From contig JAVBLG010000017.1 of the NCBI GenBank assembly GCA_031553655.1, positions 1-42,904 on the forward strand: a stretch of 42,904 nucleotides of DNA. The letters run 5' to 3'. The position numbers and the translations under genes are program-made. The DNA comes from JAVBLG01 sp031553655 (GTDB taxonomy: Bacteria; Desulfobacterota; Desulfovibrionia; Desulfovibrionales; Desulfovibrionaceae). Below the pieces are notes generated by a model that had not been told where the DNA came from, ran no database searches, and saw only the letters and a program-made list of their open reading frames with translations. Shown here piece after piece: positions 16,774 to 24,225 of the stretch; positions within the stretch are counted from its first letter, which is position 1, and every line of letters starts with the position of its first letter.

Positions 16774-17952
16774 TTACGCCCCCACTATTATGGAGCGAGG
16801 AACTTCGCGCACGCTGGCCACGCCGGTAAGTACCATGGAATCCATAAGCTCCTGACGCATTGCGTTCATCATCAGGGTAACTCCCTCGCGGCCCCCGCCG
16901 TGCGCGCCGCGAATCAACGGGCGGCCCACCAGGCATACATCAGCACCCAGGGCCAGGAGCTTGAGTACATCATAACCGCGCCGCACGGCTCCGTCGGCCA
17001 TAATTACCAGCTTGCCCTTGACCTTGGCGGATATGGCCGGAAGCACGTCGGCCACCCCGGGGGTATAGTCGAGCACACGCCCGCCGTGGTTGGAAACCAC
17101 AATAGCCTTGGCTCCGGCTTCCACCGCCATTTCGGCCTCATCAACGGTCATGATGCCTTTGAGGATAAAGGGCAGTTTGGTGGAACTGGTGAGTTCCTTA
17201 AGCTGTTCCACGGTTTTGGGTTCCACTGTCTGCCCGGGCAGGGCGCGGGCGGCGCGTCCGGCGGAGTCGATGTCAATGCCGAAGGCCACGGCCCCGGCTT
17301 CTTCCATCAGGCGCACGCGCTTCAAAATTTCTTCCTGGATGCGAGGCTTGAGAATAACGATACCCTTGCCGTTGTAAGTTCCTTTGAGCACATCCATGCG
17401 ACGCTTGAAGGTTTCAATGGGGTCGCCGATACCATCGGCGGCCATACCCAAAGTTTTGGCGTCGCGGCAACCGCCGAGGATGGAGTTGATATAGTCTTCC
17501 TCGGTCATTTTGCCGCCCATATTGTAGGTAACGCCACCGGTAGCCGCCGAAAGCACGGGCATGGCCAGAGTTTCGCCAAAAAGCTGCATGGTCATGTCGG
17601 GCTTTTTCATGCCATGCACCACGCGCATATTTAGTTGAAGTCGGTTGAGCGAATCATAATTGTTTTTGAAAGCCTGGCCGGAGCCTATGCCGCCAAAACC
17701 GGGCACTTCGCCGGCGCAGGCCACGCCGTTGCACTCGGGGCACACGCGGCAACGCGGATAAAGCTTCTCACGGGCCACGCGCAGCACTTCGGCCATGGTG
17801 AGCTTGGGCTTGGCCGGAGCGGCGGGGGCCGCCGGGGTGGCCGAAGTGGCGGCCACGGCTTCGCCGGTGATGAGAGGGGCAATAACAGCGCCCATGCCGA
17901 GGGCGGCGGCGCCTTTAAGAAATTCGCGTCTTTCCTTGAGATCCTTGTCCAT
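16774..17952 (-). CDS. Tat-exported FMN-dependent alpha-hydroxy-acid dehydrogenase
   Basis: 392 residues of the lactate/glycolate oxidase FMN TIM-barrel family. A twin-arginine signal RREFLK (8-13) with a hydrophobic stretch to about residue 35 and an Ala/Pro linker (34-49) predicts Tat export with FMN bound. The catalytic loop SNHGGRVLD contains His289 and Arg292; Lys265 in LKGIMTVDEA is the flavin-binding lysine. A cysteine cluster (68/71/74/79, in CRVCPECNGVAC) marks the subfamily also seen as cytosolic proteins of anaerobes whose substrate is unknown. In the periplasm it cannot use NAD, and the following cytochrome and DsrJOP-like genes suggest electron transfer to quinone or cytochromes. 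Candidate substrates are lactate, glycolate or related 2-hydroxy acids. AGGAG precedes ATG 17952. Confidence 0.8.
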   Translation of the reverse strand: MDKDLKERREFLKGAAALGMGAVIAPLITGEAVAATSATPAAPAAPAKPKLTMAEVLRVAREKLYPRCRVCPECNGVACAGEVPGFGGIGSGQAFKNNYDSLNRLQLNMRVVHGMKKPDMTMQLFGETLAMPVLSAATGGVTYNMGGKMTEEDYINSILGGCRDAKTLGMAADGIGDPIETFKRRMDVLKGTYNGKGIVILKPRIQEEILKRVRLMEEAGAVAFGIDIDSAGRAARALPGQTVEPKTVEQLKELTSSTKLPFILKGIMTVDEAEMAVEAGAKAIVVSNHGGRVLDYTPGVADVLPAISAKVKGKLVIMADGAVRRGYDVLKLLALGADVCLVGRPLIRGAHGGGREGVTLMMNAMRQELMDSMVLTGVASVREVPRSIIVGA

Positions 17953-18335
17953 GTGCTGCTCCTGATTTTGAAGTTTTTAAGAAGGGCGTTTTGCGAATGG
18001 AATGAGCAAAATGCCGTAGGGTGTTCCTATGGTCAAAAGCAAATAGCGAGCCATGGACAAAGTTACAAGACAACATCTTGAAATAAAAAAAGTATCTAAA
18101 CAATCAAGAATGAATATCAAATGAGAAAATATTCCCAAGGGAATACTGCAGACGCTGTCGGGCCGAAATGCCCGTAAATGAGGGTACAAATGAATGTAAT
18201 CAGCATAAATATAAGATGATTATCAACAAAAGAACATATTAATGCGAAATGGAATACTATTCCGGATGGAATAATGGCAGGCAGAGCGTTTATGCGGTCG
18301 GAGAATTCATAATCCGACCGCATATCACAGTCGCG
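17953..18335. promoter_or_regulatory. Regulatory region upstream of the FMN dehydrogenase operon
   Basis: A possible minus-strand promoter is TTGATA (18115-18120) and TAGATA (18093-18098), spaced 16 bases. Just upstream lies the palindrome TATTCCCAAGGGAATA (18130-18145), and farther up GGAATACTATTCC (18251-18263) with another GGAATA at 18269. These look like operators sharing a GGAATA half site. A decayed copy of the 35-bp repeat end lies at 17983-18017. No gene is supported in these 383 bases. Confidence 0.45.
18291..18324. terminator. Hairpin just downstream of the GntR gene
   Basis: A perfect 12-bp stem (TATGCGGTCGGA with TCCGACCGCATA) around a ten-base loop. It lacks a T-run on either side, so it may be a transcript end or an operator rather than a simple intrinsic terminator. 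Confidence 0.4.
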
Positions 18336-19022
18336 TCAACGCTTTTTGGGCAGCACGTCAGAGCCGTAGCGCGACATACGTTCTCCGAGTTCATAATAAT
18401 GTTCGCGGATAACTCGTTCTATATGGCCAGGATCTTTGGAACGCACGGCTTCAAGTATTTTTTTGTGGCGCAACACTATTTCTTTGGGGGTATATACGCT
18501 TGGCCAATGCCGGAACAACAGAAAACGCGATATACGGCGGCAGGCCATGCGTGTATATTCGCCGATCAATTGATTATGATGTAGGGAAAACAGTCTGGCG
18601 TGAAAAGCCATATCCAAACAGGCCAGCTCTTCCGCATAGCCGGGGCTGCTTTCTTCCAGCAAGGCCATGGCCGCCACTAACTCCTCAAGAGCAGTGAAAT
18701 CACTCTCTGTCAGCAGGTGGGCGCTCTCGCCCACGGCCGCGCTTTCAAGAATTCCGCCAATGCAGTAACTATCTTTGATTTCCTTTGCGGTAAGCGCGCG
18801 TATAAACTTGCCGCGTTGCGGAATATTTTCAATCAACCCTTCCGATACAAGCCCCAGCAGGGCTTCACGCACCGGAGCCCTGCTGATTGAAAGAGCCGAG
18901 GCCAGATGAACTTCGTTCACCTTATCCCCCGGCATCATTTCGCCTCTCAGCAAGGCCTTTTTGATGTAGCCAATAATTTGATCGCTATAAGTTTTCAACT
19001 CACTGTCGGATTTTACTTTCAT
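18336..19022 (-). CDS. GntR-family regulator with FCD ligand domain
   Basis: About 228 residues from ATG 19022, which has GGGAG five bases upstream; the open frame reaches a TTG at 19076 that would overlap the racemase. The N-terminal winged helix-turn-helix (about 10-75) contains LSISRAPVREALLGLVSEGLI, the GntR recognition pattern. The C-terminal FCD domain has the metal-ligating pattern DMAFH, then RHKKILEAV and REHYYELG. FCD regulators usually sense carboxylic or amino acids. It follows the racemase by 47 bases and precedes the FMN dehydrogenase operon on the same strand, so it could control the amino-acid cluster, the dehydrogenase operon or both. Specificity cannot be read from sequence. 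Confidence 0.85.
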   Translation of the reverse strand: MKVKSDSELKTYSDQIIGYIKKALLRGEMMPGDKVNEVHLASALSISRAPVREALLGLVSEGLIENIPQRGKFIRALTAKEIKDSYCIGGILESAAVGESAHLLTESDFTALEELVAAMALLEESSPGYAEELACLDMAFHARLFSLHHNQLIGEYTRMACRRISRFLLFRHWPSVYTPKEIVLRHKKILEAVRSKDPGHIERVIREHYYELGERMSRYGSDVLPKKR

Positions 19023-19069
19023 TCCACTCCCGCTGAGATGCGTTTCTAAACGTTCAAACTCAAACAGCC

Positions 19070-19774
19070 TCAGCAAGAGCGCGCCATGCGCACAACCTCC
19101 CTGGCCAGAACTTCCGCCGCGTCAATGACAGGAAAATCGGAAGGTTCAATAATAACACTAAGTTCAGTACAGGCGACAATGCCGACTTCCGCTCCCCGCT
19201 CCGCTACATGCCGCAACACCCGGCCAAGGCTGTCGCGCACGGCACGGCCCGTATCTCCCGCTTTTACCGCTTTTATCACAGCAAAAAGTTCCGTTTCGGC
19301 CTCGGCTGATGGGTAGATAACCTCAACTCCGCGTGCCGCGAACGGTTTGGCGTAAAGCCCTGTCAAGCGCACCGCAGGCATAGCCAGAATACCGGATTTT
19401 TTTATGGCAGGCAAGTTTGTTATGGCCTCTTTTACCGTTAACTCCACCATGTTCAGAACAGGAATGCCCACAGCCGCGCACAACACATCATAATAATTAT
19501 GCGCCGTATTGCATGCCACAGCCAAAAAATCAGCCCCCCACAATTCGAGCCTTCGGCCCATATCGGCAATGCAAGGGCCGGGATCTTCGCCTGTTCCCTC
19601 AAGTAGCGCTTTAATACGCGAAGGCACTTTGGGATTGCTGTCAACAATGCAGCGTATATGGTCGGCATCATCACTGGCCGGAGTATTTTTGATAATGCGC
19701 GCCAGCAGATCCACTGTAGCCTCCGGCCCCATCCCGCCAAGTATACCCGCAATCTTTTCCCTGCATTCAATCAT
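19070..19774 (-). CDS. Aspartate/glutamate-type amino-acid racemase
   Basis: 234 residues of the PLP-independent Asp/Glu/hydantoin racemase family. It shows the N-terminal ILGGMGPEAT loop and the two catalytic cysteines, Cys88 in VACNTAHNYY and Cys202 in VACTELS, each in the expected loop. It interconverts L and D forms of an acidic or related amino acid by two-base chemistry. GGGAG precedes ATG 19774. It lies between a DAACS symporter (upstream on the same strand) and a GntR regulator. With the nearby desulfhydrase/sulfo-lyase-like enzyme, the natural substrate might be a sulfur-containing analogue such as cysteate, but aspartate or glutamate is the conservative choice. Confidence 0.85.
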   Translation of the reverse strand: MIECREKIAGILGGMGPEATVDLLARIIKNTPASDDADHIRCIVDSNPKVPSRIKALLEGTGEDPGPCIADMGRRLELWGADFLAVACNTAHNYYDVLCAAVGIPVLNMVELTVKEAITNLPAIKKSGILAMPAVRLTGLYAKPFAARGVEVIYPSAEAETELFAVIKAVKAGDTGRAVRDSLGRVLRHVAERGAEVGIVACTELSVIIEPSDFPVIDAAEVLAREVVRMARSC

Positions 19775-19792
19775 AGTCTACTCCCTATTTCC

Positions 19793-19846
19793 AAAAAAAC
19801 GGGGGATTTCGGCAAATGCAAGAATACATGAAATGCCGAAACCCCC
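19793..19846 (-). terminator. Rho-independent terminator/attenuator between the symporter and racemase genes
   Basis: On the minus strand GGGGGTTTCGGCA pairs with TGCCGAAATCCCCC (one bulge) and is followed by a run of seven T (19793-19799). It ends the symporter message and may allow partial read-through into the racemase and GntR genes. Confidence 0.75.
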
Positions 19847-19880
19847 AAATATTGCTGTTAGATAACCTATGGCATTTTAA

Positions 19881-21140
19881 CTATGCGTCTTCGCTTTTGG
19901 GAAGGGAGGATTCTTCTTCATCCATCCAAGGCTCCGTATTCAGATCCCCTTCCAGCTTGGAAACAACCAAGGCGCCGAGCGAGTCTCCCATTATGTTCAT
20001 CGTGGTTCGGGCCATGTCCAAAACGCGGTCAATGCCGGCCACCAGGGCCACGCCTTCAAGCGGTATGCCCACCTGCACAAAAACTATGCTAATCATGATC
20101 AGACCCGCTCCGGGCACGCCCATGGAACCGATAGCCGCCAAAATGGACATCGCCACCACTGTAATCATGGTGGTGACCGTCATTGGTATACCATAAACTT
20201 GGGCCACAAAGATGGTAGCCACTCCCATGTACACAGCCGTGCCGTCCATATTGATGGTGTTGCCGAGAGGTATGCTGAAGCTGGTCACGGCCTTGGAGGC
20301 TCCAAGCCTGCGGGTGGAGCGCATATTTGCAGGCAGGGCCGCAGCGCTGGAGCAAGTGCTGAAAGCTATGAGCAAGGGTTCGGCCAGCCCACTCATAAAT
20401 TTGCCAATCGGCATTCGGACCAGGAAGAGCAGCAACGGAGTGTAAACCAGCAAAAATACGATCACGCAGGCAATGTACATGGCCGCGATAACTTTGGCCA
20501 AAGGCAACAGCACAGAGAGCCCATGCGCGGTCACCGTGTAGGCTATGAGACCGAAAATACCTATGGGCGCATACAGCATGACAAAACCGGTGACTTTGAT
20601 CATCACATCGCCGCAACGCTCAAAAAATTCTTGCAGAAATCTGCCCTTCTCTCCCAGGGCGGTTATACCGAAGCCGAAAATAATGGCAAATATGATGATT
20701 TGCAGCATATTGCCTTTAGCCATAGCATCCATGGGGTTCATGGGGATAAGTTCCATCAAGGTGGTAACCAGTTTGGGCGGGGTCACACTTTTGGCCTTGA
20801 GGCTTTCAGTACTGATGCTGAGCCCGTAGCCCGGGTTGATCACATTGGCCACCACCAATCCCACAATGACCGAAGCGGCCATGCACACAACATAAAAAAT
20901 CAGGGTTTTTACCGCTACGCGCCCCAATTTACTGGTGTCTATTATACCAGCGGCTCCGGCCACCAGAGTGGTGAATACCAATGGTACAACCACCATACGA
21001 ATCAAACGGATAAAAAGATCACCCAGAGGTTTAAAAACGTCCGCGCCCAGAGAGGTACCCTGGGCCAGCATACCGGCCACAATACCGAGTCCCATGCCTA
21101 TAGCCATTTGCATTGGAAGGCTTATTCTGGCTTTACTCAT
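19881..21140 (-). CDS. DAACS-family sodium/proton:dicarboxylate (glutamate/aspartate-type) symporter
   Basis: 419 residues with about eight transmembrane segments and two re-entrant loops, as in GltP, DctA and GltPh. Family signatures are visible: the serine-rich STCSSAAALPANM (the SSSS-like motif of hairpin 1), LGNTINMDGTAVYMG (NMDGT, cation and substrate site) and GVPGAGLIMISIVF (hairpin 2). The C-terminal tail is acidic. AAGGGG precedes ATG 21140. A 39-bp palindrome lies 19 bases upstream. Transported substrates of the family are C4-dicarboxylates, glutamate, aspartate or cysteate-like analogues; the neighbouring racemase and PLP enzyme favour an amino acid. Confidence 0.9.
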   Translation of the reverse strand: MSKARISLPMQMAIGMGLGIVAGMLAQGTSLGADVFKPLGDLFIRLIRMVVVPLVFTTLVAGAAGIIDTSKLGRVAVKTLIFYVVCMAASVIVGLVVANVINPGYGLSISTESLKAKSVTPPKLVTTLMELIPMNPMDAMAKGNMLQIIIFAIIFGFGITALGEKGRFLQEFFERCGDVMIKVTGFVMLYAPIGIFGLIAYTVTAHGLSVLLPLAKVIAAMYIACVIVFLLVYTPLLLFLVRMPIGKFMSGLAEPLLIAFSTCSSAAALPANMRSTRRLGASKAVTSFSIPLGNTINMDGTAVYMGVATIFVAQVYGIPMTVTTMITVVAMSILAAIGSMGVPGAGLIMISIVFVQVGIPLEGVALVAGIDRVLDMARTTMNIMGDSLGALVVSKLEGDLNTEPWMDEEESSLPKSEDA

Positions 21141-21158
21141 AAGTTGCCCCTTTCATTT

Positions 21159-21197
21159 TACAGTTATATATTTACAATATGTAAATATATAACTGTA
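21159..21197. promoter_or_regulatory. 39-bp palindrome upstream of the symporter gene
   Basis: Arms TACAGTTATATATTTAC (21159-21175) and GTAAATATATAACTGTA (21181-21197) match perfectly around a five-base spacer. It lies directly upstream of the ribosome-binding site, so it can act as an operator at the promoter or as a leader hairpin. Confidence 0.75.
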
Positions 21198-21257
21198 TAT
21201 TCAACCATTTCAGCTAAGGCAAGGCTAGTGTTACACCACCCTGCCCGCCATATATAG

Positions 21258-21462
21258 CATTTTGCTTTTGAAATTATCCATTTCCTCAAGCCGTTTTTTT
21301 TATCTTAAGCTGGTTGTCCTGCGCCGCCTTTCACCGGCGGCTCGGAATCGCACGTTATTACGGCGGCTTTGCCGCCTACGTTACGGGCACTTCGTGTCCG
21401 GACGGCCCTATCCACGTACGGGCCGTCAGAGCATTTCGCTAATTTCATTCGTAAAATGCTCT
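21258..21462. repeat. Structured interspersed repeat, copy 2 (five hairpins)
   Basis: Closely similar to copy 1 (10858-11063) over its whole length. The third hairpin reads CGGGCAC-TTC-GTGTCCG where copy 1 reads CGGATAC-TTT-GTATCCG, so pairing is kept despite changes. The 35-bp end palindrome is 21428-21462. It fills the space between the symporter and the PLP enzyme. Confidence 0.85.
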
Positions 21463-21479
21463 AGGAGTGAAAAAATTTA

Positions 21480-22478
21480 CTATTGAAAGGAATCTCCATA
21501 AGCATAAAGCGCTGGGGACCCTCCTGTGTGCAAGAACAGCACATTGCTGCCGGGAGCGAAGGCTCCCTTGCGCACCATGTCAATGCAACCGGCCATGGCT
21601 TTACCCGAATAAACAGGATCGAGCAAAATACCTTCGGTTTTGGCCAGCAGTTTCACAGCTTCCACCATGGAGTCTGTGGGCAGGGAATATCCGGGGCCGA
21701 CATAATCTCCGTTACAATCAACAGCTGACGACGCTATTTCGCGGGTCACACCGGTGAGAGCGGCTGTTTCTTTGACCAGCTTGTATACCAGCGCTTCCTG
21801 GATTTCTCTCGTGCGGCTGACATTTATGCCGAAAACGGGAATGCCCGCGTCCGTGCCGTAAAGGCCGGTCACTATGCCCGCGTGTGTGCCGGCGCTGCCG
21901 CTCGGCACTACCATGGCATCGATATTAAGGCCCATTTTCAGAAGCTGTTCCATGGTTTCCTGGGCGCAGGAAACATAGCCCACAGCCCCCAGAGCGTTGG
22001 AGGCTCCGCCTGGAATGATGTAGGGTTTGCGGCCCTTGGACCGCAAATCGGCGGCGAGCTTTTCCATTTCATCCATCATTGGCGAGCCGCCGGGCACCAC
22101 GGTGACGCTTGTGACACCCATCAGGTTAAACAGCAGGTTATTGCCGAGGGCATTGGGTTTGTAGCTGTCTTTAACACGTTCTTCGAGAACCAGGTGGCAA
22201 TCCATGTTCTCTTTTACAGCCCAGGAGAGAGTCAATCGACAGTGGTTGGACTGCACGGCCCCGCAGGTAATTACGGTGTCGGAGCCCTTGGCCAGGGCGT
22301 CGGCTATGCAAAAGTCCAGCTTGCGGGTTTTGTTGCCGCCCGCGCAACCTGGAAGCAAGTCGTCACGTTTTATATAAAGGTTTACTTTACCGCCAAGGGC
22401 TTTGGAAAAATTAGGAACAGCCTCAATGGGCGTTGGAGACGCCACATAACCGCGGCGAGGAAATTTTGCCAGATTCAT
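21480..22478 (-). CDS. D-cysteine desulfhydrase / L-cysteate sulfo-lyase-like PLP enzyme
   Basis: 332 residues of the ACC deaminase/D-cysteine desulfhydrase family (fold-type II PLP). The PLP lysine is Lys50 in GCAGGNKTRKLDF, followed by QSNHCR, the phosphate loop PSGSAGTHAG and the C-terminal HTGGSPALYAYGD. The family includes DcyD (D-cysteine to pyruvate, sulfide and ammonia) and CuyA (L-cysteate to pyruvate, sulfite and ammonia). Motifs alone do not separate them. A linked DAACS symporter and racemase, and a sulfite-reducing host, make cysteate use attractive, with sulfite then reduced by DsrAB. AGAGG precedes ATG 22478. An inverted repeat upstream (22560-22584) may be its operator. Confidence 0.8.
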   Translation of the reverse strand: MNLAKFPRRGYVASPTPIEAVPNFSKALGGKVNLYIKRDDLLPGCAGGNKTRKLDFCIADALAKGSDTVITCGAVQSNHCRLTLSWAVKENMDCHLVLEERVKDSYKPNALGNNLLFNLMGVTSVTVVPGGSPMMDEMEKLAADLRSKGRKPYIIPGGASNALGAVGYVSCAQETMEQLLKMGLNIDAMVVPSGSAGTHAGIVTGLYGTDAGIPVFGINVSRTREIQEALVYKLVKETAALTGVTREIASSAVDCNGDYVGPGYSLPTDSMVEAVKLLAKTEGILLDPVYSGKAMAGCIDMVRKGAFAPGSNVLFLHTGGSPALYAYGDSFQ

Positions 22479-22559
22479 GACTTTAGCCTCTTGTAAAAAG
22501 GTTTAGGGGTATCTTCCGGAGATCAAAGACCCCAGTTACTGATGCGCACTAATGCTTTG

Positions 22560-22584
22560 TATAAATGTCGACATTACATTTATA
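22560..22584. promoter_or_regulatory. Operator-like inverted repeat upstream of the PLP enzyme
   Basis: TATAAATGT (22560-22568) and ACATTTATA (22576-22584) are perfect inverted arms with a seven-base spacer, and AATGTCGACATT (22564-22575) is a second nested palindrome. TTGTATAAA occurs at 22557 and again at 22592, a half site reminiscent of FCD-type GntR operators. It is 80-115 bases upstream of the start codon. Confidence 0.5.
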
Positions 22585-22652
22585 TCAGTAGTTGTATAAA
22601 ATTGAAAACTTGCTGTCAATATCTTCCTCCTTCCTTCATCAAAATTTCTTTT

Positions 22653-22715
22653 AGAGCGTTTTGCGAATGAAATTAGCGAAATGCTCTGACGGCCCGTGCG
22701 TTGTCAGGGCTGTTC
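22653..22715. repeat. Structured interspersed repeat, partial copy 3 (inverted)
   Basis: The 35-bp end palindrome (22653-22687) and the adjoining GACGGCCCGTGCGTTGT hairpin arm are present in the opposite orientation. Similarity is lost after about 22715. The rest of 22479-22786 has no gene; a GTTCGA/TCGAAC hairpin lies at about 22712-22738. Confidence 0.75.
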
Positions 22716-22786
22716 GAACCGAGCGAAGTGAGATCGAACTTATCTGCCCCCTCCCTTTCCCTCGGCCGCCGGAGGCACTCAGCAGC

Positions 22787-24178
22787 TCATTTCTTCAGCT
22801 TCTTGCTCACTGCCGACTGTGAAACCCCGAGTATGCGCGCGGCCAGGGTTTGTTTGCCTCCGGCGCGGGCCATGGCTTCATTCAACAGCATTTCCTCGGC
22901 CTGGGCAAATGTTGGCAGGCGGGGACAATCCGCAAAGGGATTACGCGAAGGCGGGAGCGGTGGTTCGGCGCAGCCTCCCATATGACGGCGGAAGGAGTCC
23001 AGAGACATAGTTTCACTGTGGCTCAAGCTCACGGCGTCATAGACCATGGCCTGAAGCTCACGCACATTGCCGGGGAAGTGGTAGGAAGCCAGCAGGGCGG
23101 GCAATTCTGCCGGCCAGGACGGTGTCGGACGGCCCAAAGCTTCGGCAGCCTCAACCGTAAGCCGCTCCAACAGCACATCGAGATCTTCCGGGCGCTCGCG
23201 CAATGGCGGAACGTGGATGTGATGCATGCACAGCCGGTAATACAAATCGCGCCTGAAAAGCCCTTCTTTTTCCCTGGACGGCAGGTCGGCGTGGGTGGCG
23301 GCAATAATTCTGGCTCGCAGCCGACGAGGTCGGTCGCTGCCAACCGGGTAGTATTCCCCTTCCTGCAAAAGACGCAAAAGCTTTATTTGCGACAAAACGG
23401 AAAGGTCACCTATTTCATCGAGAAAAAGCACGCCCTCAGCGGCTTCTTCCACCAGGCCTTTACGTGGGGCGTCTGCCCCGGTAAAAGCGCCGCGCACATG
23501 GCCAAACAGGCTGTCGGCAAAGATGGTGTCGTCCAGTCCGGCGGTATTAAGGGCCACCAAAGGACCGGGACATCCGCTCAGAACATGAGTGGCGCGCACC
23601 AGACTTTCCTTGCCCACACCCGATTCGCCGGTAATAAGCAAAGGGCGAGGGCTTTGGGCAACAGCTTCGATATAAGCGAAAATATTGAACATCGCCAAAC
23701 TGCGAGTACATATGGCGGCAAAGGCCTCTGGGTGGCGCAAATCGCCAGACATCAGACGGCTGCCCACCTCACGATTTTCTCGTTCAAGCTCGCGCATATT
23801 TATGGCCCGTAAAATACCGCCTATAAGCCGCTCTTCGTCATCGGTTTTCACGTAATAGTCAAAGGCCCCAAGTTTCATGCAATGCACCGCGGTTTGAATC
23901 TGGTTGTGCCCGCTGAGCACAATGCAGGTAACTTGCGGATGTCGCTCGGCAATAATTTTGAGTAGTTCCTCACCGCCAAGATGAGGCATGGTGAGGTCCA
24001 GCAGCACAAGGCCAATGCCGCCGCCGTCAATTATAGCCGGGGCCTCGCGGCTGTCGGCGCATAGGCGCACATTGGTGATGCCGGCGGCAAGCTCCAGGCG
24101 TAGACTCAGTGATGAAAGCCAGTCGGGCTCGTCATCCACCAGCAAAATGCCGAAAGAAGGATATGGGGGGGCGCTCAT
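22787..24178 (-). CDS. NtrC-type sigma54-dependent response regulator
   Basis: 463 residues. The N-terminal receiver domain (about 8-125) has the acidic pocket VDDEPD and the phospho-acceptor Asp61 (LLDLTMP). The AAA+ domain (about 155-390) has Walker A GESGVGKE, the sigma54-contact loop GAFTGA and Walker B FLDEIGD. A Fis-like helix-turn-helix (QTLAARILGVSQSAVSKKLKK) ends the protein. It is therefore a full activator of -24/-12 promoters. It follows its kinase by 47 bases (kinase stop 24226) and GGAG precedes ATG 24178. The probable target is the GntP operon promoter at 26205-26220, divergent from the kinase gene. Confidence 0.93.
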   Translation of the reverse strand: MSAPPYPSFGILLVDDEPDWLSSLSLRLELAAGITNVRLCADSREAPAIIDGGGIGLVLLDLTMPHLGGEELLKIIAERHPQVTCIVLSGHNQIQTAVHCMKLGAFDYYVKTDDEERLIGGILRAINMRELERENREVGSRLMSGDLRHPEAFAAICTRSLAMFNIFAYIEAVAQSPRPLLITGESGVGKESLVRATHVLSGCPGPLVALNTAGLDDTIFADSLFGHVRGAFTGADAPRKGLVEEAAEGVLFLDEIGDLSVLSQIKLLRLLQEGEYYPVGSDRPRRLRARIIAATHADLPSREKEGLFRRDLYYRLCMHHIHVPPLRERPEDLDVLLERLTVEAAEALGRPTPSWPAELPALLASYHFPGNVRELQAMVYDAVSLSHSETMSLDSFRRHMGGCAEPPLPPSRNPFADCPRLPTFAQAEEMLLNEAMARAGGKQTLAARILGVSQSAVSKKLKK

Positions 24179-24225
24179 GGTGTTTCTCCGCCATAATATT
24201 CAAGTGATACTTTATGTTTTGCCAG

